This document shows, piece after piece, positions 34,920 through 47,500 of a stretch of 64,000 nt of DNA. Origin of the DNA: Leucogyrophana mollusca (lineage: Eukaryota; Basidiomycota; Agaricomycetes; Boletales); assembly GCA_021014945.1 (NCBI GenBank), contig MU266340.1, positions 124,001 through 188,000 of the forward strand, read 5' to 3'. A program made the position numbers and the translations under genes. Within the stretch, counting starts at the first letter, position 1. Every line of letters begins with the position of its first letter. The notes below the pieces were generated by a model, which made no database searches, was not told where the DNA came from, and worked only from the letters and a program-made list of their open reading frames with translations.

Positions 34920-35609
34920 TCAGATGAACTTCGAGCTCCACAAGGCTTCTCCCTGCCTGGCTTCATCACTCCCCGCACCATGGATCTTTGTGTTTACTTT
35001 AATTATGACGAGGAATAGGTCCGGGAAGGCGCAAGGGAATAGGTCAGATGGCCGCGTTTGTCTAATTTTGACCAGACGCCACTCACCACTCTTTAACAGC
35101 GAGATGATTTGTATCCTCGCCGCAAACTCTCTTGTCATCAGGGTTACATCTGTCAGTTGATTGATGCCCCGGGTGATGCCTCGTCCAACCTGCTCCTTCC
35201 TGTTCCCGCGAGTACCGGAGGCGCCGCCACTTATTCTCCCATGCGCCTCGCTGAGTGCATCAACCCACGTGCGCATTGCCATCCCACCCGCCATTCCATC
35301 CCATTTGCTCATCTCGAGAATCATATTGGTGATACCAGCAACGACAATCGATGTTTCGCCCTCGGCATTTCCAACTGAATCCAATCCCACTTTAGTTTGC
35401 GCAAAGTGCTTTTGGATTGTGGTGACGATGGACTGGTAGGAAACACCATCCCCAGCCTGCCCTCCCATCCCTCCAATAAGCCAAGGTTTGGCCTGGTCGA
35501 CGATGCTATAGATATCTGAGCGCAGCGAAGGCGACATCGACTTCTTGTCGTCGGCCTTAGCTCCATTGGCGTTAACCGCTGCGAGGGTGCTGGAGAGGTT
35601 TCTGAACAT
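34920..35609 (-). CDS. Hypothetical protein, unrecognised
   Basis: A 229-codon frame starting with ATG at 35609 (MFRNLSSTLAAVNANGAKAD). The first ~170 residues look like a folded, helix-rich Gly/Met-containing protein: AKPWLIGGMGGQAGDGVSYQ, TIQKHFAQTKVGLDSVGN, TNMILEMSKWDGMAGGMAM, GRGITRGINQLTDVTLM. After SLLKSG a GTGAGT sequence near 35,090 could be a splice donor, so the real C-terminus may differ from the open frame, which ends SSKFI. No signal peptide or membrane helix is evident. I do not recognise the family. It is convergent with the TEA gene. Confidence 0.5.
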   Translation of the reverse strand: MFRNLSSTLAAVNANGAKADDKKSMSPSLRSDIYSIVDQAKPWLIGGMGGQAGDGVSYQSIVTTIQKHFAQTKVGLDSVGNAEGETSIVVAGITNMILEMSKWDGMAGGMAMRTWVDALSEAHGRISGGASGTRGNRKEQVGRGITRGINQLTDVTLMTREFAARIQIISLLKSGEWRLVKIRQTRPSDLFPCAFPDLFLVIIKVNTKIHGAGSDEARQGEALWSSKFI

Positions 35610-35630
35610 ATTACAAGGTTAAGGTGTCGG

Positions 35631-35996
35631 TTATTGGGGGTTTCCTATTCTCGAGATAGACCACAATGTGGTATTGAAGGAGTGAGTAAAACGGATCTCC
35701 CTAGCTTTGCGCTCCGCAACACAGGAACTTATGTAAATGAGGATGCTGTATGCCTCGTTGTGCCTCTGAGGCTCATGGGAAAGGCGAGGCAACGGAGCTA
35801 AGCGTCTCGATAGACGCACGCCGAATGCGGAAATTCCCATACCAGGTCTTCTGACTACGCCATTTGCCAAGGGTGTGTATGCGTAGCGCTTATGGTCTGA
35901 TTCAGAAACGGGCGAAGATGGCACTGGCGTCGGGTCGGATAACTGTTGTATGCGGGTGATCAGGGAGAATCTTCGTTGGTGCCTTGGAGATGGCAT
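35631..35996 (-). CDS. Hypothetical protein, unrecognised
   Basis: A 121-codon frame from ATG at 35996, beginning MPSPRHQRRFSLITRIQQL with a Pro/Ser-rich stretch (DPTPVPSSPVSESD) and several Arg-rich patches. No domain is recognised. Its stop lies about 20 bp before the start of the next minus-strand frame, so the two could be neighbouring genes, or this could be 5' leader sequence or an upstream exon of that gene. Support rests only on frame length and composition. Confidence 0.3.
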   Translation of the reverse strand: MPSPRHQRRFSLITRIQQLSDPTPVPSSPVSESDHKRYAYTPLANGVVRRPGMGISAFGVRLSRRLAPLPRLSHEPQRHNEAYSILIYISSCVAERKAREIRFTHSFNTTLWSISRIGNPQ

Positions 35997-36807
35997 TCTG
36001 GCGACTTACACCCGCTCAGCATTATGTGAATTGAAGGCCAACGGATGGTGGGGAATACACTAACCGGACTGGTTCTCCGCCGCCTTAAACCTGATTGTGC
36101 ACAAGGGGCGCAATATGAACAGATCACGCCCTGAGATCGACTCAGAGGTACAGGATATATGTTGGTCCGTAGCAGCGTACGACAGCATGAAAAAGCTTAC
36201 TCGATGAGCGCCGTGTCATGGGCGGTATACGTGATCCCGTATCATATCGATGCTGATCGCCGAACAGTTGTGAGGCCTGCGCACCTGTTATGGTTGTGGC
36301 AGATATGTTTCAACGATAGACAGCACTAGACCTGGCCCAATCGTATCATTAATCCGTGCGGGTCGGCGATTCCCATGCTACTGCACTCACAAGGGGGCAC
36401 ATATGTACTTGGAAGTGTGATTATTGTTGAAACATAGGCTGTCGAGCTGGTGCACTTCCCCCCTCTTGTTTTCTGGAGCTGCTGTGACAACGGACTCACG
36501 AAGGAAAACTGGCTGAGGAAATTCAAAATACTCACAGTCTGGTGTCAGACGGCTGACTTGCGAGGTGCCCAAGAGATTGAAGTGACTTACTTAGACTCAT
36601 ACAGTCGGTATAGCAGCAGCTAAAGTACAAAGGAGAGGGGCATATTCACGGACTTTTAACGCTATCAAGGCAAACAGGCGCAAGCAGACGCGTCGCGTAA
36701 CTTACCTTCTGACACGAGGTGGCGGCTTGTGTATCACCATCCTGGCGCTCTAGTTTTCGTGTCGCCGCAGCACTCTCTGTTCATTCTCTACAGCAACACA
36801 CTAGCGA
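35997..36807. other. Intergenic, upstream of DNA2
   Basis: Divergent spacer holding the DNA2 promoter. An in-frame ATG at 36729 lies 26 codons upstream of the chosen DNA2 start. A short minus-strand frame at 36,387-36,572 is unrecognised. Confidence 0.5.
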
Positions 36808-39800
36808 TGCCCCCGACGACGCCCTTGACTGTGGACGAAGATGATTTTATGAACAGTTTACTCTCGGGTCTGGGCTCTTCTATACACGCTGAGTCCAGCA
36901 AGCACCAGCCTCAGTCCCAGCATATCAAATCACCAGTGAAAATCTCTCAAAATAAAAGACGGCTTTCAGACACGTCACACCCCCGGAAGCGACACTGTGA
37001 TACCCCCCCAGATTTGGACGTGGTCGCACTGCTAGACGGTGCTGAGAATTGGGACTGGAAGGAGATGGAAGTTGGCTTCCTCACACCAAAGAAAGGTAAT
37101 ACGACTTCTGGAAAGGCACGCCCATAATTTCCTGCTTTCGTAGCTAAGCGCTGACCCCAGTCTCATTGAAGAGGTCCCCAACAAAGCGCAAGTCGTCTCC
37201 CATGAAGAATTCACCGTTGACCAGGAGGTCCATATCGCTACCTACTGGTACATCGCCCTTGAAAGTACAAGAATACGACCTTGCTGGGCTCCTTGATGGA
37301 GCTGAAGACTGGGACTGGGAAGATATGGAGGCAGACTTTCTTACTCCAAAGAAACATAGTTCAACTGCACAGAAGGTACGCGGTGAACGGACCTCGGTTC
37401 TCCTTGCTAATTTCGATATAGCCATCGATTCCACCTGGAAAAGCATACGCCAGAGAAACATGTACTCGATGCACCGTCGAAAGCGTGAGCTCCGACAGCT
37501 CCGATAATGCTTTTCAGAAAGTACTGCCAGCCATTTATCGCGGTTTCCCATAGGGGCTGATCCCAGACGACAGGTTCTTTCTGTGCGCGTTCATCGAGGA
37601 GAACACCGCTCAGTCATCCTCCGTGACGATTGGGCAAATTCTGACATACGTGCAGGTATGCAAGTGTTCTCTTCTTCGCCGTAAGCTAACACTGTCTAGG
37701 CGATATTATCAATGTGCTTGGTGAATTTGACCTATTCTCTAAGGTTATCACAGTATCTTCCCAATCCAACTTACTCATCCACCACCCTGATCTCCTTCTC
37801 ACCGCCACTGCCCTTTCCAACGCACCTCAGTGTCGCCGTAAACCACTTCTCTCCGCCTTGGTACGCTCCACATCAGATGTCACCCCTGCCATTGTTTGGG
37901 GAAACATGCTCCATGAGGTCATGCAGTCGTGCATGATTTCCCAGCGGTGGGATGAACGCTGGATTGACGAGCGCATTGACGAAGTTGTTCGAAGGAGCCT
38001 CGCCGAGCTTGTGAAGATTGGCCTTGGCGTCGACGAAGCGAAGCGAGAGGTAAAAACACGCTCCAAAGGTTTGCGCGTTTTCTCCGAGCGGTACATGGCA
38101 GATGTTCCGAAGGTTGGGGTAGTCATGCTTTCTCTTCAGGATTATATTCAGACGATCGTTGCAGCCCGATGCAATACTCACCAACACTCGTGCCGCCTAC
38201 GGCCAGACTTCTCTCCTGGCAATATCAGAACTCCATGACGTCGAAGAAGACATTTGGTCCCCGACGTATGGACTCAAAGGTAAACTTGATGCCACTGTGC
38301 AAGCCGTCATTGCCCAGAGTACAATTGAGAAACAGCTCAAACACCAGTCTCTTTTGAGTGAACACGTTATGCCTTTCGAGATCAAAACAGGTCGCTCTGT
38401 CGCGGGAATGGAGCATCGTGCACAAACAATGCTCTACACCCTCCTCGCATCCGAGCGCTATGGTGTAGAAGTGCCCAGTGGGTTACTATATTACACTCAA
38501 AGCGAGGAGGTCGTGCAGGTACCCAGGGGTAAGAACGAACTCAGGGCACTCATTGGTGCCAGGAACGAGATGGCGGCGTATATGATGCGGAGGAGTACAA
38601 CTGCAAAGGACATAGAAGGGAGCGATGTTGAGCCATTTCTCCCACCCACCATTGATGACGAACGCACGTGCAAGAAGTGCTATGCTTTGGATGCCTGCAT
38701 GCTTTATCGCAAGGTAAGTGGTCAGCACCACAGCTGTATCTGTGATCTGACATGCAGTTCGACAGGCGGTTGAAGATGTTCAGGACGATTCATCGCCAAT
38801 CGCGGACACCTATGCATTGAAGACGTCGCATCTGACCCCTGCCCAGGCCGCCTTCTTCAAACAGTGGGAATCCCTCATCTCGCTGGAGGAGCAGGACCTC
38901 GTCCGCTTCAAGAAAGAGCTGTGGACTATGAATGCACAGGAGCGCGAAGAGAAGGGCAGGTGCTTCAGTTCAATGGCCATCGACTTGTCATACCGTGCTG
39001 GGAACAAACAGCTACCTGAGAAGATCCACCGCTATACGTATCGTTTTATTCGAGTCTTGGATGTGGGCGCGACGGGGGACACGGCCAGATCACTGCTGAA
39101 CGGACACATGAGCTGTGGCGATGCTATCACCGTCTCCGTCGAGCCCGAGCTCCTTGCTCTCGCTAGAGGTTTTATCGTAGAGCTGACGCCACATGAAGTC
39201 ATCCTCGGAGTCGACCATGAAATCTCCGCGGGCAAGATAGCTGCACGCCTCAGAACACTGAGGGGAGCGGCAGCACCTGTGATATTCAGGATCGACAAGG
39301 ACGAACTATTCGGTGGAATGGGCCGCATCCGAGATAATCTTGCGCAGCTCTTCTATGCAGACGGAGACACACGACGGCTCGAGCTTGTCGTAGACCTGCG
39401 GCAGCCAAGGTTCGATGACAAAACAGAGACCCAGGACTATCTGCAACTTATTCCGGAGTATGTGGGTGCTTCGGCATCGCTGAATTCGAGCCAGCTGGGC
39501 GCAATGACACGGGTATTGAGCGCGCAGGACTATGCGCTGATCCTTGGCATGCCGGGAACTGGGAAGACGACGGTAATTGCTGCGCTTATTAGAACGTTGG
39601 TGGGAATGGGCCGATCAGTGCTTCTTACATCGTACACGCATTCCGCTGTGGATACCATTCTGCTGAAGCTGAAAGATGTTGATTTCGGAGTGTTGAGACT
39701 TGGGAATGTCGACAAGGTACGGAGGACAGATTGGTTTTTGTTGGCAGACCAAGGTGCTAAATCAACGACGGGCTATTCTTCATAGGTGCATCCGGATGTC

Positions 39801-41228
39801 CGGAAATTCACTTTAGCAGATCGAAAAACAGCTGCGACGATCGAGCAGCTAGAGAACCAGATCATGACTCCCCCTGTTGTTGCTACGACATGCTTGACCA
39901 TCGACCAGTAGGTCTTTCCCTATGAACCCTTTTGGAAGGTGAGATGTTAACATGGGGCATGATCAATAGCGCCCTCTTTTCTCGTAGAACCTTTGATTAT
40001 TGCATTGTCGACGAAGCTTCTCAGATCACCTTACCAACCTGCTTAGGGCCCCTCCGTTTTGCTGAGAAGTTCGTCCTTGTGGGCGATCATTTCCAGCTTC
40101 CTCCTATTGTGAGTGACAACAGATGCGAGTAGATTAATTGCTCACATAATTGCCACCACAGGTTCGCAACCTTGCTGCGCGTAAAGGCGGGCTTGAGACG
40201 TCTCTATTCCGTAGGCTGTCTGATGCTCACCCGGGTGCAGTCGTGGACCTGACATACCAATACCGAATGAACGAGGATATCATGGAGCTGTCAAACAAGC
40301 TCATATACGGAGGTCGTCTCCGGTGCGGATCAGATACGGTTGCGAAGCGCTGCCTTGTGCTGCCTTCGAGGACTTTCGTTGAATCCTTACGATCTGGCGC
40401 GTGTATCTGCCGTCACGGCGAATGTTGGCTGGAGCAGATTCTTTCCGAAAGGTGAGTGCGATTGCTTCCTAGTACGGAGGCTTGGACTCATCCAAGGATA
40501 TCTGCAGCTGCAAAGTAGTCTTCATCGACACTGATCTTCTCCCAGCTCATGAATCCCGCGTGGGCGACCTCGTGCAGAACGACATCGAAGCGTCACTGGT
40601 CTACCAGCTGGTAGAAGCCCTTCTGCGCAGCGATGTTCGCCAGGATCAAATTGGTGTCATGTCTCCCTACCGACAACAGATCAAGCTCCTCTCGCATTTA
40701 CTACAGGACCGACGGCAGATAGAGATTCTTACAGCCGACAGGAGTCAAGGCCGTGACAAAGACTGCATTATCATCTCGATGGTTCGATCCAACGATTCGG
40801 GTCAGGTAGGTCCAACCCGTCCATCTAGCTAGCTTGATTTCTGACCAGTACCACGTCAGATTGGCGACTTAATTAAAGACTGGCGGAGAATCAACGTATC
40901 CTTTACTCGTGCTCGGTCGAAGCTGGTCATCATTGGTTCGCAGACGACATTATCATTGACGCCCTTGCTGACGGAGTTCTTCACGTTGGTGGAAGACCGA
41001 AAGTGGATTCTTAAGCTGGCCAGCGGAACGGAATCGATGCATGAGATTGTGGAGAGCCCAAGATCTGGCATTCGAAGCCCCGGGAAAAGAGATGTGAAGA
41101 GCGCGGGCCTGGGGAGATCTCAAGATAGCGAAGAGCACAAAAGGCAGACGGCGAGGACGCCCAGGATAGATGAAGGGCTGCTCCGGGGACGACCTGTCTT
41201 AAACGATATTGTAAATGGCGAGAAGTAA
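36808..41228 (+). CDS. DNA2: DNA2, replication ATP-dependent helicase/nuclease
   Basis: Nuclease-helicase that trims long Okazaki flaps and resects DNA breaks. The N-terminal disordered region contains a duplicated motif ([20 protein letters not shown] and [20 protein letters not shown]). The RecB-type nuclease shows [12 protein letters not shown] near 37,900, [10 protein letters not shown] near 38,275, [10 protein letters not shown] near 38,370 and a Cys cluster [11 protein letters not shown] near 38,670-38,705 for the Fe-S site. The SF1 helicase shows Walker [10 protein letters not shown] at ~39,546-39,572, [17 protein letters not shown] near 40,010, [40 protein letters not shown] and [12 protein letters not shown]. 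At least eight introns. The basic C-terminal tail ends IVNGEK. ATG at 36808 is chosen because it opens [20 protein letters not shown]; one upstream in-frame ATG exists. Confidence 0.95.
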
Positions 41229-41589
41229 AGTTGGTCGGATCCTTGTACGCACCTTCGTCATTGGATACCTCATAATATGTTTAGCGACCGGATACAGAAA
41301 GAAACAGCGAGCGTACACGTCTTAAAGGTACACGTAGATATCATTCATACAATTACATGTAGAGGTCCCCAGAACTCGATGCCCAAGCCCTGTTCCAAAA
41401 GGGGTGCGTTGTTTGGCAAAAGCCTCAGATCCAAACAACCCTTTCGGGATCACAAATTTTGGGCCCAATCCAACGCCAAACGCCTTGTGAGGCCAACGCT
41501 CCCAACCAAAACTGTTCGTTCGTGTGCCTGCGTACCCGTGGGATCTTCACTAGCGAATCTACGGGTTAACCTATCAACTCAAAACTACG
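41229..41589. other. Spacer between DNA2 and UTP20
   Basis: 361 bp containing the DNA2 3' end and the UTP20 promoter in a head-to-tail arrangement. No extra gene or motif seen. Confidence 0.5.
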
Positions 41590-44500
41590 ATGGATGACAG
41601 TATGGATTTGGCTGTGGACTCTGATGAGGTTCCTCGGACCAAGCGCTTCAAAGTGAGCTTTGCTTTAAAGTTGTATGGAAAAGTGACCAGACCATGCGCC
41701 ACTCCAGCACCAGTCCTATAAGCAAACATTGAAAGATGTTCATCTCCCTTCAGCTCTGGATCTTTCGAAATTCGACCACGACATTACTGTACGTGGAGTG
41801 CCAATCCCGTTCGTGATCATACCTAATCTCAGCGCAGGACAACGACTCTCATTTCTACCTGGCCCTTCAAGAATGGCGTCAACTCAACCTTTCCCCTGCT
41901 TTCCTCCACTTTGCCAGCAAAGCCGACCCGCTGGCAATCTCGATGCCCCTACTATTACACAACTGGAAGGAAATAGTCGAGTTATGGAAAGGTGCTTTAG
42001 ATGTGTCCGATGACGAGGCTATGAAAGCGCTCCTCGAGTATGTCTCTATTCCATGCTCACGCGAAAACTATATCGAACTTCTGTAGTTTACTGCAGAAAC
42101 TGGCCCACGATCTGCGCACGACCCTCGCTCCCGTGTATCTCGATGTACTGGAGCTTCTTCTCAAGCTCCTTAATCGACCGATATCAGCCCCGACCCTTAC
42201 AACTCTCCTCGCTACGCTCTCCGGACTATTCAGGTACCTCCTTGTTCCGTCAATAAACCCTGACCTGCTGTCACAAACCTGGAATTCCATTCGCTCTATA
42301 ATTCCTACGTGCAATCCGGAAGTGCAACGTGCTACCGCCGAAGTATGGGGCTCCGTGCTGAGACGTTTGAAGAGTACAGCTAGGGAAAAGGCGCTCAATT
42401 TAATGGCGGAGAGCATTGATGAAGTTGAGGACGCTACTGCCTGGATGGTTGTTTTTGCTTGCAAGGTTCATCTATCCATATTGGGACACGGTCGTCGCGC
42501 TGACTCGTTTATCCATCAGTCCGTTTCACAGACACTGCACACGACTACTGCGTCTGTTATGGCCCCTTTGATTGATTTCTATCTCAGATGTGAACGTCCA
42601 GATGCATTGTACGGGCTTCTCCGGCGTGTGTTGACGGCCTTGGTCCATCACTGCAAAGGCCCAGAGCAGTTCTCAACAGTAGCAGAACTCATTGTCCAAC
42701 GGCTTTCTGCCACAGCAAATCTGGTTGATCCAACGGATGCAACCTATGAGCGTTTACGGCGCGTGCTACAGATAGCCTCTGTCGTCTGCGCAGTCCGTCA
42801 GGGGTCTCGGATGTCGCGTAAGCATGCGCCCCTGTCGATGACCCCGAACTAACATTCCATCATACAGCTGCTCAATTGACACGTCTCGCTTCTGAGCTGC
42901 CCTCACTTCCTCTGGTTCCGGCTCTCCAATGTGCCCTCCTCGGATTCTCGACGTCCCTCCTCACAGCCGGTGACATGTCTTTATCAACTGGGCCAGGACG
43001 GATATTTCTTCTACGCGCTATCGAGACGCCTTCATTCGGAGTGCTACTTCTCGGCACGCTTGCTGAACTTGGGTGGGGTGGATGGAAGCTTATAGCTTTA
43101 CCCGCATTGCTTAAATCCACTCCCACACTGTTACAGCAGGAGCCAAAGCAGACTTTGCGCCTACTCGCGAGTCTTCAGCGCACGGGGCGGTTAACCGAGG
43201 TTGATATAGTCTGGCGGCGCAGTGTCGATAACTGGGTTCATGACCGATTCAACCTTTGGGAGAAGAATTCGGAACGCGTTGATGAGCTCATTGATATTTT
43301 GACGTTGTCTGAATATGTCCAATCCTTTCCGCCGTTGGTGATCCTGATCATTAATGGCCTACTCGACATCCCTGACCCAGAAGAAGACTGGCACTCGACA
43401 TATGCGAATGCGGCCTGGGTTATAGGAGCGTGTATGCATGCGCTTGCAGATTGCGACTCCGACTCATGGGCGGGTCAGGTTGATATGTCAAGGTGGGTCA
43501 AGAAAGTGGCGGAAAGGTGGGCATGGTCGGAGATCGTACTCCAAAGTCTAGTAATACTGCTCAAAATAAGGTCTGTCCTCATTGTTTCGCTGATGTACGC
43601 AACCTCATCACAAACCCATTACCGACTTATATTAGTCCCAGCAAATCAGAAGCGTTTTTGTTCTCTGACTTGTATCCCTTCCTGAAACCTCGTCTCCTTT
43701 CGCACTCCCGCTCCATGCGATTAAGTGCTATGAAGCTGCTGTCTTCGAAGCTGGTCAAATCTTCGCCGGGAGAACAAGAAGTCCTCAAGCGATGTCTGCA
43801 GGGCGAGGAGGTTTCTCTCGATGTTCACGGTGTTCGAGAGCGCGTGCTACGAATCGGGCGTGTCGGTCAAGTCGTTAAGGAAGATGAACCGCTAGGTGCT
43901 GATCTCTGCCTTCGGTGGCTTATATGTCAGTTCCCGACGAATGGAATACCATCATGATGTTATACTGACTATTTTTACTATAGCTCAGCTCAAGGTTAAT
44001 CTACGCCCGGTGTGGTCTCCTGCCTCTGAGGCCATCTCATCATTGGCTCAAAGGCTCGGTGATCATGTGTGGCATCTCGTGTTTTCCGAGCTCCAGGGTG
44101 TCTCAAATGGTCAGGCTGCCAAATCTGCTCCCGAGTGGCTGAACGAGGGCGAAGGCGAAGAAGACAACGCTGACGACCCATGGGAGGATGAGCGTTCTTG
44201 GAGGGATCCCGGTGCGCACAAGGTGCGAAGCGTAGTCTTGAAGTGGTTGTCCAGCAGCCTTCAACGCAGGGCAATTATTCATGTGAGTGGCCCTGGAGTA
44301 CCGACATTGTCTGATGCGTCTGATGAGCTTGATTTGGTAGGACCAAGTTTCTGCTGGACGCTTCGATGCTATCTCGTATGAGAGTCAGCTCTTAGGGACG
44401 CTCGGCCAGTGTTCGTCACTGGCGGAGAAACACAATCGCGAATTCGTTCCCTTATTTCTTTCCTTGGCCGGTCCTGATGCCGAAACAAAGATGGCTCGAC

Positions 44501-47500
44501 ATCAGCTGCAATCTTGGCTTTCGCTTTTCAGCAAGTTCAACAATCCCAAGGCTTTACACTCTACTGAAGAGCTGTATTCGCTGTACCGCTCGCTACTATC
44601 TCATCCTGACCGCTCGCTCCAGACTATATCCCTTTCTTGCCTTCTAACATACAAATCACCGTACCTCCTTTCCCATGAAAACATGCTACGACTGCTTCTC
44701 GACGACACACGCTGGCGGGATGAACTTACTTCTCTCGACATGTCTGCGATTGAAGCCCAAGATCGCCGCCAGCTCGTGGATGTTATCATCCGTATTTTGT
44801 TCGGGCTCATGCTGGAGAGGAAAGGTGGTTCGAGAGGAGGAGGTCGTCGGGCAGCCGTTCTTTCCGCTATGGCAGGGTGCACAGACGAAGAATTGTCTGT
44901 GCTCGTCGATCTCATGCTCAAGCCTATACAGTCTGATAGCCGTGCACGTCGAGAAGGCGGATTCGAGTTGCGGAACGTGCTACCAGAGGTCTCGCAGAAG
45001 CAACAATCTGGATTTTTGACATTACTGGGAGACGTCCTGAAGAACCTTGGCCCGCGGACAACGTCATATTGGCCTGCTTTGCTGGGATCGACATTGGATC
45101 TGATTGCCAACGCCCAGGGGCCAATTACGGCTGGAGAGCGAGATGATGCTACCGAAGAAGATACCGATGACCAAGATGAAGACGAGGAGGCGGTGGAAGT
45201 AACAGTCTCAAAGTCGATGCGTTCCGTGCGTCAGTTGGGGCTGAAGCGATTCGCTGATTTTTTCCGAAGTCCGGTCACGTTTGACTTTTCCCCTTACTTG
45301 GCGGCATGTTTTGGTACCATCATCTCGCCGCGATTAACTGTACTCGACAAGGAGAACACGCAGGCACCTTCCGCGATATTGGAGATGTTTCTTGCTTGGG
45401 GGTCTCGACCAGAGTATGCCCGATATCTGGTGGACTATGATCCTCAGGTTTTACCAAAAGTGTATGCCTGCCTAGTCGCCATCAATGTCAAACCTACGGT
45501 CTTGACCAGGGTCTTCGACCTTGTTGAGCGGCTTTTACACCTCGCTGGAGAAGACCATACGCTTTCTGACGCGCTCATCAAACCTCACGTATCTTTGCTT
45601 CTTCACAACCTTGCCACTTTGGTGGAACGAACGAAAGACGAAGCTGCACTATCGAGTCCTCTCGCACAACGCCAAATTAGCATTCTATCTGATATCGCCC
45701 ATCATATCTCCGATCCAACCCAAGCTGCTACACTGCTACAGTTGTTGTCGCCACTCCTTCGCAAACCAACCAAAGTTGTTTCAGAAAAGACGAAGGTCAA
45801 TCTCCTAAAGATCTTGGGCAGTCTCTTCCCTCTTATCCCCGAGCTACCGAATCAAACTTCCGCTGTGAATGCCAAGGTTTTTGAACTGCTGTCCCAACTG
45901 TTCCTCGTATTCCGCTTCAGTCAGGGCCGTATCGCTCTCACCTTAACTTTCAATGCGTTGGCTGGCCTTGACGTCAATCTTCGCTCCCTCGCATCCCTTC
46001 TCGATTCTCTTAATGCTTATTCGACAAAAAGAATCAACGAGCCCGACTTTGACCGTAGACTTGCAGCATTTGCAACATTGAACGACCAACAACACTCCTC
46101 ACTGTCGCCACGTGACTGGCTGCCGGTCGTCTACAACATGCTGTACTTCATCCAGGATCCTGATGAGCTCGCTGTACGTAACAACGCCGCCTTTGCCTTT
46201 CGGCGTCTGGTCGATATTATCGCTGAAGGCGTTTCTTCGGAGTACGAGACGATCTTCATGCGAACCGTTTTCCCAGGACTCAAGAAAGCTCTACGCTCGA
46301 AGCACGAACTCGTGCGGGCGGAGGTGCTGAGTGTCATCGCGTACGCAATCGTAAAATGTGAACGCATCGAAAGTCTGCAGGAAATGCGGCCTCTCCTTGC
46401 CAGTGGCGACGACGAGGCCTCGTTCTTCACAAACATCCATCACATTCAGATTCATCGTCGATCAAGGGCTCTTCGGCGGCTGGCGGAGCAATGCGACGAA
46501 GGCTATCTACGTAGTCGAACACTCGCAGAGATTTTCTTGCCGCTGGTTGAACACTACATTACTTCTACGGCCACTCTTGATCACCACCTTGTCACTGAAG
46601 CCATCAACACTCTCGGCCGGATCGCGAAGCATCTAGCCTGGGGGGTATATCATTCCCTGGTCCAAAAATACCTTCGGTCATCGAAAGAGAAAGATGATAG
46701 CGTTCGCGTTTATGTCCGAGCGCTTGTGGCTGTACTGGAGAACTTCCATTTCTCCATGGAAGAAGTCGTGCAGGAGATTGAGCTCGATGCTGCCGAGACG
46801 AATGAAGGGGAGGTTGAAGAACAAATAGCGGACCAACACGCTCCTCCACAGGCTTCACGTCCAACTGACATCAAAAAGATCGCGGATGCTGTCAACCTGC
46901 GACTACTACCGAGCCTCTTGCAATATCTGGAGAAACGAGACGAGACAGAAGACACCCTCCGCATTCCCATTTCGGTCGGTATCGTGAACGTTGCTAGGCA
47001 TCTTCCAGAGGCCATTCGGGAAGCACAAATATCCAAACTGCTTACTGTCCTCAGTCAAGTTCTGCGCAGCAGGTCTCAAGAAACCAGAGACCTTACTCGG
47101 GACACCCTTTGCCGGATCGCAGTGATGCTGGGACCGAAATATCTCCCCCCTATGCTCCGGGAGATGCGAGCGGCCCTATTGCGCGGCCCTCAGCTTCACG
47201 TGCTAGCGTATGTAATGCATGCGCTGCTGATCCATACCACAGCTACCGAACATGTCGAAATCTTCGGTGATTTAGACGATTGCGTGAATGACATCGCGCA
47301 TGTGTCCGCCGAAGTGGTCTTCGGTGAATCCGGGAAGGATGTGCAGTCGGAGGACTTCAAAACTAAGATGCGTGAAGTCCGAGCGTCTGCTTCCAAGGGC
47401 TTGGATTCATTCGCAATCGCAGCAAAACACGTCTCTCCGTCTCGAATCAGTTGCCTCCTGCTACCTCTCCGCTCCATCATGCGCGAGACTGGATCGCTGA

